This document shows positions 1 to 13,262 of a DNA stretch of 64,000 nt, in pieces; position 1 is the first letter of the stretch; every line of letters begins with the position of its first letter. The notes beneath the pieces were generated by a model. It saw only the letters and a program-made list of their open reading frames with translations, was not told the origin of the DNA and searched no databases. The position numbers and the translations under genes are program-made. Source of the stretch: Mycteria americana (lineage: Eukaryota > Chordata > Aves > Ciconiiformes > Ciconiidae); the NCBI RefSeq assembly GCF_035582795.1, contig NC_134368.1, positions 31,742,501-31,806,500 of the forward strand, written 5' to 3'.

Positions 1-3000
1 TTGTCCAGTGATGGGGCAGGCTGGAGAGGCAGCCTGTTGTGTACAGTGAAATGTTTGTGTGTTACGATTCCCAGCCCTCAGGCTAGATGGCCAGCAACAC
101 AGCATGGACGAGATGCACAGCAAACACTAGTAGGATGCCCCTTCTGTCCTCGGAGGCCCCATCCACCGCCTTGCAGCACTGGAAGCAACAGGAGATTCTT
201 GACTTCTTCATCAGTGCAGACTCCAAAAAAACCAGATCAATATTGCCATGCAGGCATCACTCTGGCCTCCCTACGTAGACCCAGATCTCCACTTCCCCTC
301 CTTCCCTGGACAACCCCAAACAACCCTTCCCTCCATGTCCCACCCTGACTTCCCTGTCATACAGAAGAAGAGGTTGCAGAAGACAGTTTTGTCACCCATG
401 GCATAGAAGGGACATACCAGTCCCTGGACCATTACCCTCTTCAGAGTTGGGCTTTCCCCCACTCCTCACAAGAAATGGGTTTATCCCAGTAATCTCACAG
501 AAAACTCTGTCCTTGACCACCTGGGGCTGCACTGGGGGTAGCCACTGGCAAGGGCACTGTGCCAAGTGTCCTTGCAGGACTGCTGGGTTTGTGTCTCTCT
601 CCTCTATGACGAAAAGGAGGCTGCAAAAACCCTTCTCTCACCCCTCTGTGCCTGGTCCCCATACTGGAGCAGGCACGAGGCAGGGACACCTGGGAGTCCA
701 TCCTGGAGGGAGCACTGCCGGAGCGGGAGGTGTTTCAGAGGAGAGAGGGAGGAGAGAGGCTAGGGAAACTGAGGTAGAAAGGGAGCCTGTTCCTGCAGGG
801 CTGGCAGCAGCTCCTGCCCACTTGGTGACAGACCAGCAAAAGCCTGGAGAGGTGGTGCGAGGGGCAGCTCTTCCCCTGTTTCTCAGTTTATAGCCTATGT
901 TGCCCTTCCAAATCCCCTCCCCGACCTTAGGACCTATGGACTACAGTGGCGCCCAGGAAATTGAGTTTTTTCTGTTTGAGCATTTATATTTGACTGTAGG
1001 AGTTCTTCCATTCAGATTTTCAGCCTTTGCTTAAAGCTACGTGCCCTCCTTGCTTGTGTGTCGTGGCAGGGGGGACCAGCAGGGCAGGCCATGGGGTCCA
1101 TGGGCTGGGTTTGCCATGAGATGGGAAGGCCACTCTCACTCCCCAACCATCTTCTGTCTTTGCACGTGGGATGGGTGCACAGGATGTGGTCCAGGCAATT
1201 TTGGGAAGCTAGTTTTTGATCTTTGCTTTACTGTTACAGTTTTCTTCCTTACCTGTTCCTCTTTCTTTCATGCAGCTGGAGAACGTTTTGCTGTGTCTTT
1301 TAATATCCTTTGCAGGTCTGACTCAGCTTGACTTTTGGCAATACGCCTTTTATTGAACACAGATTTCTTTGCTGATCAAATGCTTTTGCAATATTTCTGA
1401 GCTCTCTACTACTCTTAATATGACTTCTGAGATGCTGACTCAGTTTGCTTAGTCTGGAGCCCTTCCTGAAAGATTTTCTTTTGCTTGGGATAAAAGTTGA
1501 AGATACTATGGCACCTTTGGCTTTAATGCATTTCTTTCCATTCATGTCTTCTATTTCTTCAGCTGTTAGTGAATTCTAAAAAAAAACTTCAAAAACTTCT
1601 AAGTCTTCCATTGAATTTAAGCTGAATCAGGTTGTAATCATGAACCATTTTATAACCAGAGAATATAGAGGATACTCTACATTTTCTGACATCTCTCTTA
1701 TCTAAGCACCTTTCCTGAGCAAAACATGAGGATCTCCCTGGAGCTCCTTCCCTCCCTTCCTCGCCCCATTGCGAGTGGTCCAGGATCCTCCGTGTTTCAC
1801 TCCCCAGGGGTGTCCTGTGATTTCTCTTTGCTTTTCCCAGAAAATTCTGCCCATACATCTCACCACGAAACCTGATGAAAAACCTGCTGTCCTTCCCTCT
1901 GGCTGTAACTGGGAGCTTTCGATCTCTCATCTGTACGTAGGAAATCATGTCTCTCCATAACACTTTTCCCAGTTGCACGGGCCAGCTGCAGCCCATACTT
2001 GCATGTTGACCTGCTGGTCTTGGAACACTGAGCTACAGGAACCGCCTTGTTCATCCCTACAGGTCTCGGACCCAAACATACCCTTATTCAGGCTTTTCCT
2101 GCTTATTTCCTGCAGTCCAGTATGGCAAGGCATGGCCCTTCCCACCTGAGGTAGAACTGGAGCCAGGGCTGGGGAGCACCGGGGACCAGCACTCCAGCTG
2201 TAAGACAATGCTGAGGGGGGCAGGACATTTTTATCTTATTTCCTGATGCGTCTACTAAGTCCCGGCGGAAGATTGTGATTCTGAGGATGATGTCTCATCA
2301 TTAGCAAATTAGATGCTGTAATCTGCTTCTAAATGAATCTTCTTAGGGGGCATTACTCAGGGTCAGATTAAAATTAAGTGAGGGAAAGACTGATTAAAAT
2401 GTAAGGTGAGCTTCCGTTCTCTGCTTCTGGCGGGTGCGACACAAAACCCTTGAAAGGGCAGAGGTATTTTTAAACCACTTTTTTGTGGCCCGCCCCGGAA
2501 CCGTCTCTAGATTATGATGCCTCACAATCCTGTGGTGATGTGCATCTCCTCCTCTCCTCTGGGTGCCAGTCCCCAGGTCTGTAGGAGAACAGGTCTGCCC
2601 GAGACCATGCCTGGAGAGGAAAATATCTTCACCACTGAAGGGGGACTTTAACGGCTGCTGTAGACACTTGTCCTGGGGCTGCAGTCAGCAGCAAGAGTCC
2701 TTCCTGTACTCTTCTAGCCACACTAGCATTATCATGCAGGGCTGTGGGAACTTGGGCTAGCCAAGGATTCTGGCTACACTAGTGGTGTTTGCTTTAAAAT
2801 ACAGGATCCTAAGTTAGACGATGCATTGCTGAGTGAGAAAAAAACCTAATTCAAGGTCTTCTTGGCCTGGTTGTTCATTTGTTCAGTCTTGCTCTGATTT
2901 CTGAGAGGGAAATAACCCAAACCAGCAAACAAGAGGCTATGGGAGGCCAGTTGCACTTTACCAGGGACCCAGCTTATCTGGGGTGTCTCATGGTCGCTTT

Positions 3001-3159
3001 TATGCTCCCTGACCTAGATCAACCTTTATTTACCTTTTGTAATCTCAGATTAATTGTGACTGGATTCAGATGACTGGAATGCCATGCTGATGCCATTAGG
3101 ATAATATGGAGCTCTGCAAATGGGCCAATAAAAAAATATTTGCTTTTAATTTTGACTGA

Positions 3160-3335
3160 AATAGATGACTTAGCAAGCCACTGTATTTCAAAGCTTTGCT
3201 ACAGCAGATCAAAACTGTCCTGTTAATTAACTGCCATGTTAATTAATTAGACGTGTGTGAGCTGATGTTTAGCTGCAGTTGAATAGCAGCGTATTTATTT
3301 TTCTCATGCTTTACAAATGGCATTAGCATTTGTAG
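3160..3335. promoter_or_regulatory. Candidate conserved non-coding element (homeodomain-rich)
   Basis: AT-rich patch with two TTAATTAA-type sites (3223-3230 and 3239-3246 region), a MARE-like TGACTTAGCA near 3167-3176 and repeated CATTAGCATTTG-type words near 3320. Dense homeodomain sites without coding potential are typical of developmental enhancers. This is a pattern-based guess with no alignment behind it. Confidence 0.3.
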
Positions 3336-4125
3336 TTTCTTGTCTCATATCTGCTGCCCTATTTCATGACCGAACGTGAAGGTTGTTTATGACAAATAGT
3401 GCCTCAAACTATTCTGACGTGCTCTCCTTTCTGCTCCCTCCCTGCCCACTGGCACCGGGCTTGCAGGCTTCTGCTCCATGCCCACCGTCCATCCCACATG
3501 GCCCCAGTGCCACCAGGATGGCCTCACTGTGTGTGCTGAAAGAGAGCATCCCCAAATGTCTGAACACAGCCTCCTTTACCCAAGCTGGTTACTCATGACA
3601 TGCTCTAATACCAGTCATTGAGCAATGAACGCAGCCGCTCATCTCAGTGCAGGGTGGGCACGGGGACAAGGTGCAGCACAACCACACCACCCAACAGCTG
3701 GTGCAAACCGCTGCCAGCAGCGCCGGGCATCATGTCCAGTGCCTCGAGGGCTTGCATCTCATCCTCCCCTCGCTTTTTCACTCCGTTTTGAAAGAGGTGC
3801 TGGGATGTTCAAGGGAAAACACTTTGCCTTTCTTTTCCGAATCTTCTCCTTTGAAATGGCAGACACTATTTCAGTGATGAGTGAGACCCAGGAGGGAAAA
3901 TTAGCCATTGTAAAAAGCTGTCATTTTCGCTCTCAATGCACAGTCCTCCAAGGCACCAATTCGCACCTCGGTACTAAACTCTGCACTTTGGTTTTTGCTT
4001 TTTCCATTCCAGCCGCTAAAGCTCCTTGTAGTCTTGGTAACTGCAGGAGAAGCTGCCTTTCCTCACTGCCGGCCGGTCTGCATGGGGCTCTCCCAGCCGA
4101 TTACTACTGCCTTATTTAAAGCCCT

Positions 4126-4140
4126 CCTAATCTAATTAGG
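4126..4140. promoter_or_regulatory. Paired-class homeodomain dimer site (P3 palindrome)
   Basis: CCTAATCTAATTAGG is a perfect palindrome apart from its centre: CCTAAT, CTA, ATTAGG. The inner part TAATCTAATTA (4128-4138) fits the P3 consensus TAAT-YNR-ATTA bound by dimers of paired-class homeodomains such as PAX or PRRX/ALX-type proteins. Binding is not shown by sequence alone. Confidence 0.4.
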
Positions 4141-7100
4141 TGTCTCTCGTGAACATACTAACAACAAAGGCCACACATCCAGAACTGTTATTCGATGCAC
4201 AGAACAAAGCCCGTCTGGTGATTTTTCAGTTCAGGGCTTCTAATAGCTGAGCTCCATGTTTGCTGGGTGATATGTTAAGTTTTCATGCCAGTGAGGCATG
4301 ATCCAATTCCTACCTGAGTCTGTAAAAAGGCCCCTGCTGACATTTGGCTGGGACTCAAGACCTACAACTTTATCAGAAAGCTTTGTTGTCTGCCAATTTT
4401 TTTGAACCTAATGCACATATCCAGGCAAATCCAGGGACAACTGCAAGAAGCACGCTAATGAAACCAGGCAGGTATATCAATAATCCAGCTTCAGTCTTTT
4501 TAGCTGAGTATTTGACACAACAGATTTTAGCCTTTTCTCCGAAATCTCTGAAAAACAGGTTTAAAATCTGGCTAATTTTCTAGACATCATGACAGCATTA
4601 CTGTTTATTTCCAGGCTAGAGGATAATGCTGTTGCATTTAAGAAAAGACAAATGCTTGAAAATTTTCTGTGTTGTCACTTGGTCTGGTAATGAAATGAGG
4701 TGTTAGAAAACAAACCCAAGATCTTACCAAGAAACGGTGATAGTTATTCAAGATGCAGCATTTTCTTTTTGGAGTCTGCTGGAAGTATATATCTCCATCG
4801 TGGAGTGCCCAATAGCTCCTGATATTTCTGTTGTCTTTGGAGTGTGGATTTGAATTATATTAAAAGTTTACTGTATCATAATCATGTATAAATGTACATA
4901 AAGTCCACATCGTAAGATGGGATCAAATAGATAACTAGTAGATGTAGATGTGTGTGTACATGACAAGCTTCTCTATAAGTCAATTTGAAGTGCTAAAGAA
5001 GAAAAGCAGGGATATCAACTATCAGGATAGGATGAGGACAGGTTCAGATGAGCCTGTGCTTATGAAAGTGGGAAATAAATGGAGAGGGACAAAACAAGCT
5101 GAACTCAAAGTACAGAAAACTAGTTCTTCTCAATAATTTTAACGGCAAACCAAATAGGCTGCAAACCTAGTCCAGCACGGGCAGTTATGTCCTGCCAGCC
5201 ACATGCAAAATGGCTACGGCTTTGAAAAAAGCCCATTTTGGATACTTTCTTTTATCATATGTTTTTGTCAATATATGGAGGAAGGCAATTGGAGAAAACA
5301 TGCAGAAAGCTTTCATGATCAGGTACAAATGTAAATGTGTGTTATTATTAAGTGTCTGCTAATTTTATTCAGGGAAATAACCCTTGCTGCTCTGAGTTCA
5401 GCAGCGATTTGCATAATCTCAGGTAAGTGAATCAGAAATGCCTTTTAAGAAGGAGGCTAAACCCTAAAGAATTTAAAACTAGAAAGGACATTAAACTATT
5501 CAAACTCATCTGAATTGTCAGGTGCTTTTCTTTATACTTCATCTTTCCAGGGGCATGTTACTCCAGCTGGGTGAAAGGAATGGAGGAGGGGGGGAAGATA
5601 GAAAACATAAACAAAAAACAAGCAGTACATCTGAAGGAGAAGTGGCATAAATGAAGATTGAAGAACTACACAATAAAAAAATGCCTCTGAGAACAAGCAT
5701 TGCTCACTGAGCATTTTAGTATGTCACAGGGAAATTACTTTTACAATGTCATGGACAGATGGAGAATTTTTTTGAGGCCAAAAAAAATCCTTGAGCTCCA
5801 TTCTAATGCCACCATTTTTGGTTTGGCATGTTTTCTGTCTTTTAGGGCATAAATACCCCTTGAACATCCTACCAGGTTCCTTCTCTGAGACATGGTGACT
5901 AACAGCAAGCATGAATGTGTACATGTCAGAACACCAAAAAAACAGCTTGAAATCAAGGATGGAACTCACCTTGGCTTCACTGAAGCCAGGATTTCATCCA
6001 GAGAGTAAGATTACTGAACACAGCACAACCCTCCATGTACCCTGGGTGCTCCTGCCATCAACTTATTGCTTTAGACTGCTTCCTGACAATTTTACAAATG
6101 GCAAAGAGTATCTATCACAAGCTAGAAAGTAATTATCTGGCTTCAAATTGTTCTCCAATGGTCTTTGGGTCAAGAAAATGTGTTTGGGGTCCAGGTGAAG
6201 AAGGGTGTCCCTGTCTCAAGGCTCTAAATATGAACGACTGCTCTTTTAGGTTACTTTTTCCATCACTGACAAAGACCTTCTTGCAACAAAATGTTGAGCT
6301 TTCTCTTTTGCCTATGTTGTTTTAAAAGGCAAATGCAGGTTACATTAGGAAGCTGTCTACTGTCACTTAGTCACAACAAGCCCATCTTAAAAACTGTAGA
6401 CAACTTGCTTCCTTACTCCAACTGGAAATATGTTCTAGGGCATCTGAGGGTGAGAGCTTGCTTTTTAATTCCCACTCAAAATTATTCATCATCACTTTCC
6501 TGTCATTTGTCCTTGTGTCAGTGTTGCCATTTTACTTAAATAATTCTTAATTCTTTACTGACTACCTGGTGATAAGCCATTTAACAGATATATACAGAGC
6601 AACCGTAACTCCATTTTCTAGTCTAAGCCACCTGCTCTTTTATTCTATTCTTGTGGGAAGAGTGCTCCACTTCTCTCTTCTTTTTAACAACTCTTCTTTG
6701 CCCTTCTCCCACTTGAAATTCACATTTTTGAGTATGGGCTTGTACAGAGTAGGGTAGATCAGATCCTAACAGTCACTTGTACAACAGCATGAGCACATCT
6801 CCAACTACAACAAATACTGAGCTGATGCACCCCACAATTACATCTGTATTTTTCTGGCTGCATCACACTGATTGATTGCATTCATCCTGTGATTGCCTAA
6901 ATAGCCAGGACTTTATTTTCCTCAGTCTCTTCACCCTGGCAGTTTTGGTTTTGTGTGCCCAGACATTTCATCAGCGATGACATGAGGTGTAAGCATACAG
7001 TGTGCCGTTGCTGAGTTAGCTCCTTTCATACAACTCACCTGCCAGTAATCTGGGTCTTGAAAGTTGAATCCAGCCTAAGGAGAAGCTGACCATGGAATAC

Positions 7101-10100
7101 GGTATTTCCTTGTTGTGGCTGTACCTCTCATAAAGACCACACAGAGTTCCCATTTTCTGGAGCTGTATGTGGAGGAATCATACACCAGAAGAAAGTTTCT
7201 GTGCTGGCTGCTCCAGTCGTCCTTCCAGCCAGTGCAGACATCTCTCCCAGTGCTTTTCCCGGGGTTGCACAGCAAGTGCTATCCATGGGGCTTCTTTGAA
7301 ACTCTTCCTTGATTATTCTGGCTCCTGCTGTGCTAGACATGTAGCTCCACCAGAATAATATCCACCGACTGCACTTGTATGCATCCTCCCCCAGTGAAAA
7401 CCTCCTGTCCTTCTGGCTCTGAGTAGTCTTGTCCTTGGCATGTGTTTGTGGCTTTGGGTCTTAATGTAGCTCAAAGAGGAGGTTTGTTATTCTGACTGTA
7501 AAAGGTCTGTTATGGGAAACCATAGAGGTCAGCCAGGTTTCATTTGACTTTCACAAGGGCAAAACTGCAAACTTGGGGGAAGAACTCAAAATGCTACTGC
7601 CAAGCCACATGTACCTAGACAGGAACCAATGTAATACCATGAAGAACTCAATACGCTGTAGTATCAGGCTCTACTGGTCATTTTAGAAGTTGTGCTGGCT
7701 CAAGCTGCCAATGTAGAAGTCTGGAACTTTGGGGATGAAAGGTGTCACTAGACTAAGAAACAGGAAGAGGTTCTTGACTGTAAGACACTAGCAACAAGGA
7801 GGTTGCTTGTACAGCTATCTCTAAATCCTGCTGCCTGATGTAATGTTCACAAAGATTGGCAAGTGCCTCATTTACGTTGCCAGTTTTCACAGTGTTTAAA
7901 AACCCTGCACATGCAGAGGCTGCATGCTATCCCTGTTAAAATCCCAAGGCAGTGCCCCTGGAGCTGCAAGTGATAGATACTTGGTAGTTCAAATATGTTT
8001 GAGAAGATTTCCTGTTATCATCCTTCCTTGCTTCTGCTGTTCTGCTACCATGTTCTTACAACACAAGAGGTTTGGGTTCTTAAAAAATAAGGAGACCGTT
8101 ATTACACTTTGGAAAATGTCCAGTATTGCTTCTAGAAGTGTTATTTAGAGTGAGCCTCGGGAGTCTAGTCCAATCCTGGTGGAAGTCAAGGGAAAGTCAG
8201 ATCTAGCTGACATATCGATACAAAACCTGGTTGGTAACTTGTAGTTAACAGCACACATAGTGAAGGCTGCAAAATGTTGATGAAGAAGATAAGCTTAAGT
8301 TTCTTCAGCATAAATCACAGTAAATGATAACCTAAGCAGGCCACAGCCACAGCCCAAAGCGCAAATCTCAAAGGAACAGCTGCTATCTGTTTTTTATAAT
8401 GTCTTATTTACGCAGCCATTATAAAGACAGTAATGATAAAATGGAAACGATAATGCCTTCCACCTGAAGCAATGCCAAGCATGAGTTTTAGGGAAGATAA
8501 TGAGCTTGATGGGAAGGCCATTTTGAAAGGAGCTTATGGATGGAAAGGCCCATCTGTGGGGTCTAAAGTACCTTCCAGATCAGAAATTAGTCCACTGGTG
8601 TCGACTTTATCTGATCAGATGTAGATGGCTACGGTGAAAACATCTGTATTTGAGCTGGTTGTTAAGCATATTCACTGGAAGAAAAGAAACACTTCAGGTG
8701 TATGATTTGTTTAATCCTAAAGAAGATGTCTACAATGCTCCTGATAAATTACTCCCTAAAAATCCCTGGTTTTCCCTATCGACTCTTAGGTGTTCCTAGA
8801 CTGGTAGCCAGGAGGAACACATCTGTATTGTAGATATAAAGTTACATGTGATGAGCTTACCTGGTGCCTGCAGCTCATTGACTCTTCGAGAAACCTGGAA
8901 TAGTTATTGCTGTTCAACAGATAATCTCCTGCACTATCTACCTTGTGAACAACAAGACCGTAGGACTTATGCAGGATCTTTCCACTGTTTCTGCTTCTCC
9001 TGCAAAGGGACTGATGTGCTCAAGTCATCAGATACCATGACCTAATTTATTAGTGTATTGTACCCAAGACACTTTCCTATCCTTCATTCAGATAGTAGTG
9101 GAAATTTTACATTGGAGCAAAGAAACAGACAATATGGGAAAGCCAAAAAGGAGTTTATGCTGCTTAAAATCAAAACACATCAACAGTATTTTGCTTTTAA
9201 GACATCATGTGCATTCTTCCAAAGGATCTCATGCTTCTTTAAAGCAGCAAATTAAGTGTAGTTTCAGATAGGGAAACTGAGGTTAAAGGTGTGATTTCCA
9301 TAATATGTCAGCTTGAGTACTGCATGGAGAAGAAGTACTGCACTGGAGTCACAGAAGCATATTCCTCAGTGGTGGTGTCAGTGTGCATCTACCATAAAAC
9401 TTGCAGGAAAAGATCAAGTTACTTTCCCACAGCAGAAATCACAGAAATAGTTAAACTTTTCAGCAGACCACAGTCAACTGTTATGCTGCAGTCCAAAAAT
9501 GCAGGTATTGCAGGTATTGCAGCTGCTTGGGATTTGCCCCCCTGTATAGGAAGAAGCAAAGGGGAAAGAATACACATCTCCTGCCAAAACCAACATCATC
9601 GAGGCATAACAGGAAAGGTAACCCACCACAAGAGAAATCCATACTGAAAAATGCTGGCTATAGCTGAACAAGGATCCAAATGGTACATACACATACATGC
9701 TTTTGTCACAGGGAAAAGGAAGCTGCTACTGTGATTAAAGCAGAGCTTAAGGGAAAACAAAATAGTATTTTTTCCTCTCTTTCATTTCTTACAGATGCGG
9801 CAGGTAATGAAAGATATTTGTCTTTGAGCAAGAATGTTGCTTCCTTTCCTTCTTCCCTCATTTTCCTTTCCCCCTGGGTTTCCACCACGTTTCAGGGTAT
9901 TTTTCTTCAAAACACAGTGCTACTGGAGAATTGCCTCTTGAATCTCTAAGTGTAGAAAGGGAAGTGTTTTTTTCCTACAGGTAGGATGGCACCACCTGAA
10001 AGCAAGGCCACCGATTAGCAGGGAGATGCTGCCCTTGCAAGAACAAAATTGCAAGGGAGTCTTGACCTAACAGCTTCACTTCAGAGGAGAAGTGGTGAGC

Positions 10101-11859
10101 AAACAGCTCTCCTATCAGCTGAACACCACTTAGTTGTCAGGGGTGGACCAGCAGCAGAAGTAGGTGCTTGCAGACAGTGCGTATGGTGCCAAATCTTACC
10201 ACAAAAAAGTAACCCACACCCAGAAAGAAAAAGAATTACTCTAAGTAAAAAGGAGAGGTGTTGAGAGGATGCTAGTGCTGAGTCCCTTGTACCAGCAAAG
10301 CAGTGGCGTATGCTCATTACTAACGGTGTGCTAGATCACACGGGAACAAAATTTGCCTTTCCCAAGCACTGAGATGTGAGGAGCCGAACTGACTCCAGCA
10401 GCCTTAGCCTCAAGGAGGAGGGGTCCATACTCAGGTGTCCAAAGGCAGGACTGAGGTCCCACCATGGGGATTTCTCCCACTGCTCTGAGAGCCCAGAAGG
10501 TGAGGACAGCCTTGTTTCAGAGCTGTACGTACTGAGGAAGCAACCCCAAAACTGAGGGTTCACGAATAATCAACTAAAAATGGACAGACAAACACTGATC
10601 TACCAGTAGCTATAAAAACATAGGGTTCCTGTTATTTGTTATCCTCCTTTTTTCTGCTCTTTGAGACTTACAGTATATGCATGGCCCATATTTGAGCTTT
10701 TATCTACAGCCATTAGGACTGGAACTTCTCTTTTTTAAATGAATGCTGAGATTCTCACATAATGACAAGAGCTGGGGAAAACATCAAATATCATGAGACA
10801 TGTGAAAAACATCTTAAGTTGGCAGTACTGCACATAAAAAGAGACAGCTCTTGCCTTGAAGAGCTACAGTCCAAACACAAGACAAAGAGTGGTAGAAAGT
10901 AGCATTACCACAATTTTACAGCTACAGCAAGATTAAGGAAAAACTTGTCAAAGGTGAAACCAAGCACAAATCTGCTGCAGCTGTTTAGAGCCCTAGCTAT
11001 AGGGATATATTTCTTCTTCATTATACAGCTTCAATTGTCATAGGGAAAATAAAATATTTTGCACGTTGCCAGAGGATTATGTTTTCCTTCCTAAAACAGG
11101 CAAATTAGGCTATTGTTGTGACAAATCATACTAACATATTGCTTCAGCGGGCCATAAGCTTCACAAATAGGTTTTGTTGCGTTATGGGATATTAGTATTT
11201 TTCAGTGAAGCCAATGAAAACAATGTTATAGCACCCAGCAAAGGTAATTTTGAAATAGATTCAGTGAGTATTTCTGGGATTATTTGCGTGAGTATATGTA
11301 TGAGTGCAAAACCAAACAAAATCCCATGCCCTGCGATTCCTCAAAGCATCAGGAAGGTGACAGACTGTGACCTTTCTGACTGCGTTGCTCTGCAGAGTAT
11401 TATCTAAGCACTGACCGGAGTATTGCACATAACAAGGCACTATTACCCATTGAAATGACTGCATCATCTTCACTACGGGGTTAATTTGCTTCAGTTTGCC
11501 AGATTATTTTAATCAGAAACCTAGCCAGTTCTCAGCTGTAGCTTATTTTGACAGTCAATGACAACAGAGTGTTCCTTCAAGTTGTGGGAACATTGATTAT
11601 GGTGGTTATAGAGATGAGATAAAGCTATATGTACTTGTTCTCTATTATTTAATGAGTCACTGAAATTAATAACTGTCGTGTTCTTATCTTGCATTACAGT
11701 TGAGAAACACATTGATTGTAGCCAACAGTAAGTTGAAAAGCTGGTTGTTTTGTTAATGGATCTGTTGCACTTGTGAGCTGTACAGTCATCCCTCAGTCCC
11801 TAGAATTTTACTGTCTTTGTGTTTTTTAAAAATCTCGCAATATCCAGAGGCTATTTTTT

Positions 11860-12040
11860 AATTACTTGATTATATCCTGTTTCAAGTTAATGGAAGTGCA
11901 TGCATCTGTGTTAGTATTAACATAATTCAATTAATCATATTTAAATTGATTTGCTGGTATTTGCATGGAATAATGAATTGATTAGCATGGCAGCATATGC
12001 CATCTTCATCAATGACTGACGTAAAAAATAAAACCAATAC
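11860..12040. promoter_or_regulatory. Candidate AT-rich enhancer with POU octamer
   Basis: Contains a perfect octamer ATTTGCAT (11959-11966), followed directly by TAATGAATTGATTA (two opposed ATTA cores) and several AATTAAT words nearby. It has no coding potential and no recognised repeat. The combination is common in conserved vertebrate enhancers; this is inference only. Confidence 0.3.
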
Positions 12041-12939
12041 TGAAGTGAGACTTAGAAGCTTTAATTCGTATAAAATCTCTGAACATTTTATTGATCAATG
12101 ACCTTACAATAAAACTATTGAATCAAATACAACCTAACACTAACTGTACTGTAGCCCTTCACGGCACTTATCACTGTGGCTTTTGTTGCAGTCTGACCCT
12201 CTTTCATTTAAGCTTTTATTTTAAGTATCAGATGATGAGTGTGTGAACCAAAACTACATAATAATTATTTCATTATGCTTTTTCTTTGTTCGTATTGAAA
12301 AATTGCTTCTCAGAGTTTGTGGTGACCATGCAAGAGCCTGTGCTGGTAGGACATGATGTGTGAAATGCAGAGGACCTCCACTCCGTCAGAATCTTGGCCC
12401 GGGTGACACTGAGTCTGCTTTGCTGGCTTTGTTCAGGGGAATTTGATCTTTTGAAACATGCCATTGCCATATCTTTCCTTCATGCACTGTCCTGCATGAG
12501 CAGGACTCATGGCTCCGTGCTAGAGTCCCTGATAACAGCATGCAGGGAAAGACTGTTGAAGATGATGGAGCACTTTTAAGTCCTTTCTGAGGTCGGGTTT
12601 CTCCTTCTGTTTAAACTTAATGGCTAAGTACCTCTGAAAATTGTTTCTTCAGTTGCCACAGAAAAGAACCATAAAAAATCCCCTCCAAGTAAATAGATAT
12701 TTTTGCACCTGTGTTCACTTGCCCTCCCAATTTGCACAGCCCAGAGCTATTCCTACTTCCCTGTCCCCTGCACACAGAGCAATACTCTGGTCAGTCAGGA
12801 AATCTCATTCTTACAAAGTAGGCCAAAGAATTTGCTTCCCTCAGGAAGTCAATCTGATATTGATTTTTCTTTCCGTGTCTATTGATTACAAACCTTAAAG
12901 AACATTGCTATTGTCATGGTTGCCTCAATAAGCAAAGAT

Positions 12940-13262
12940 GGAAGGGAGACATAACAACAGTCTTCTGATGTGTAAGAAGTAGCTGGAAGGAGGACAGAGA
13001 AACTCTTCCTCTCATCCCTGGTGGACAGGGCAAGAGGTTCAGGGGCTTAAACTGCAGCAAGACTGATTTACATTAGGCAATAGGAAAACTGTTCTCGGTG
13101 GTGAAACATTAGAAGACATTGCTAAAGGAGGCAAGGGATCCCTAGCAATGTGCTTGGACAAACTTCTTTGATGAATTGTTCAGGGAAAGCTAAAAGTGTC
13201 TTAGGACAGTAGGGTGGTGTAAATGACTTCTCAGGTTTCTTTCCAAGCCCTGGTGTCCAGTG
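12940..13262 (+). mobile_element. Degenerate CR1 LINE 3' fragment
   Basis: The sequence follows the order of a CR1 3' end on the + strand. A GGCTTAAACTGCAGCAAG stretch is followed by ACATTAGGCAATAGGAAAA, then a 'gg..gtgaaacatt.g..' stretch in place of 'gtgaggcactggaacag', then GACAAACTTCTTTGATG, and TTTCTTTCCAAGCCCTGGTG in place of the 'ggtcccttccaaccc' tail. There are many substitutions and no reading frame, so this is an old subfamily. Confidence 0.65.

Larger units (their letters stand above)
1..12939. other. Upstream flank of KIT, no gene seen
   Basis: No open frame here resembles a known protein; the longest (447-893 and 3625-4119, both +) are about 150-165 codons with low-complexity, bird-intergenic composition. 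No tRNA or rRNA is seen. Left of about 2.2 kb the sequence is GC-moderate and featureless. At 2.2-4.2 kb and 11.4-12.2 kb it is AT-rich with clustered homeodomain-type sites, listed separately. A short MIR-like scrap (CAGATAGGGAAACTGAGG, about 9266-9283) is too small to call. In other vertebrates PDGFRA lies upstream of KIT, but no PDGFRA sequence is visible here. Confidence 0.7.

Noticed and set aside
5475..5520. 'aactagaaaggacattaaactattcaaactcatctg' as a reverse CR1/L3 end
   Set aside because: The resemblance covers only about 40 diverged bases with no further support.
9260..9300. MIR-like CAGATAGGGAAACTGAGG
   Set aside because: Too short to separate from chance; flanks do not continue the SINE.
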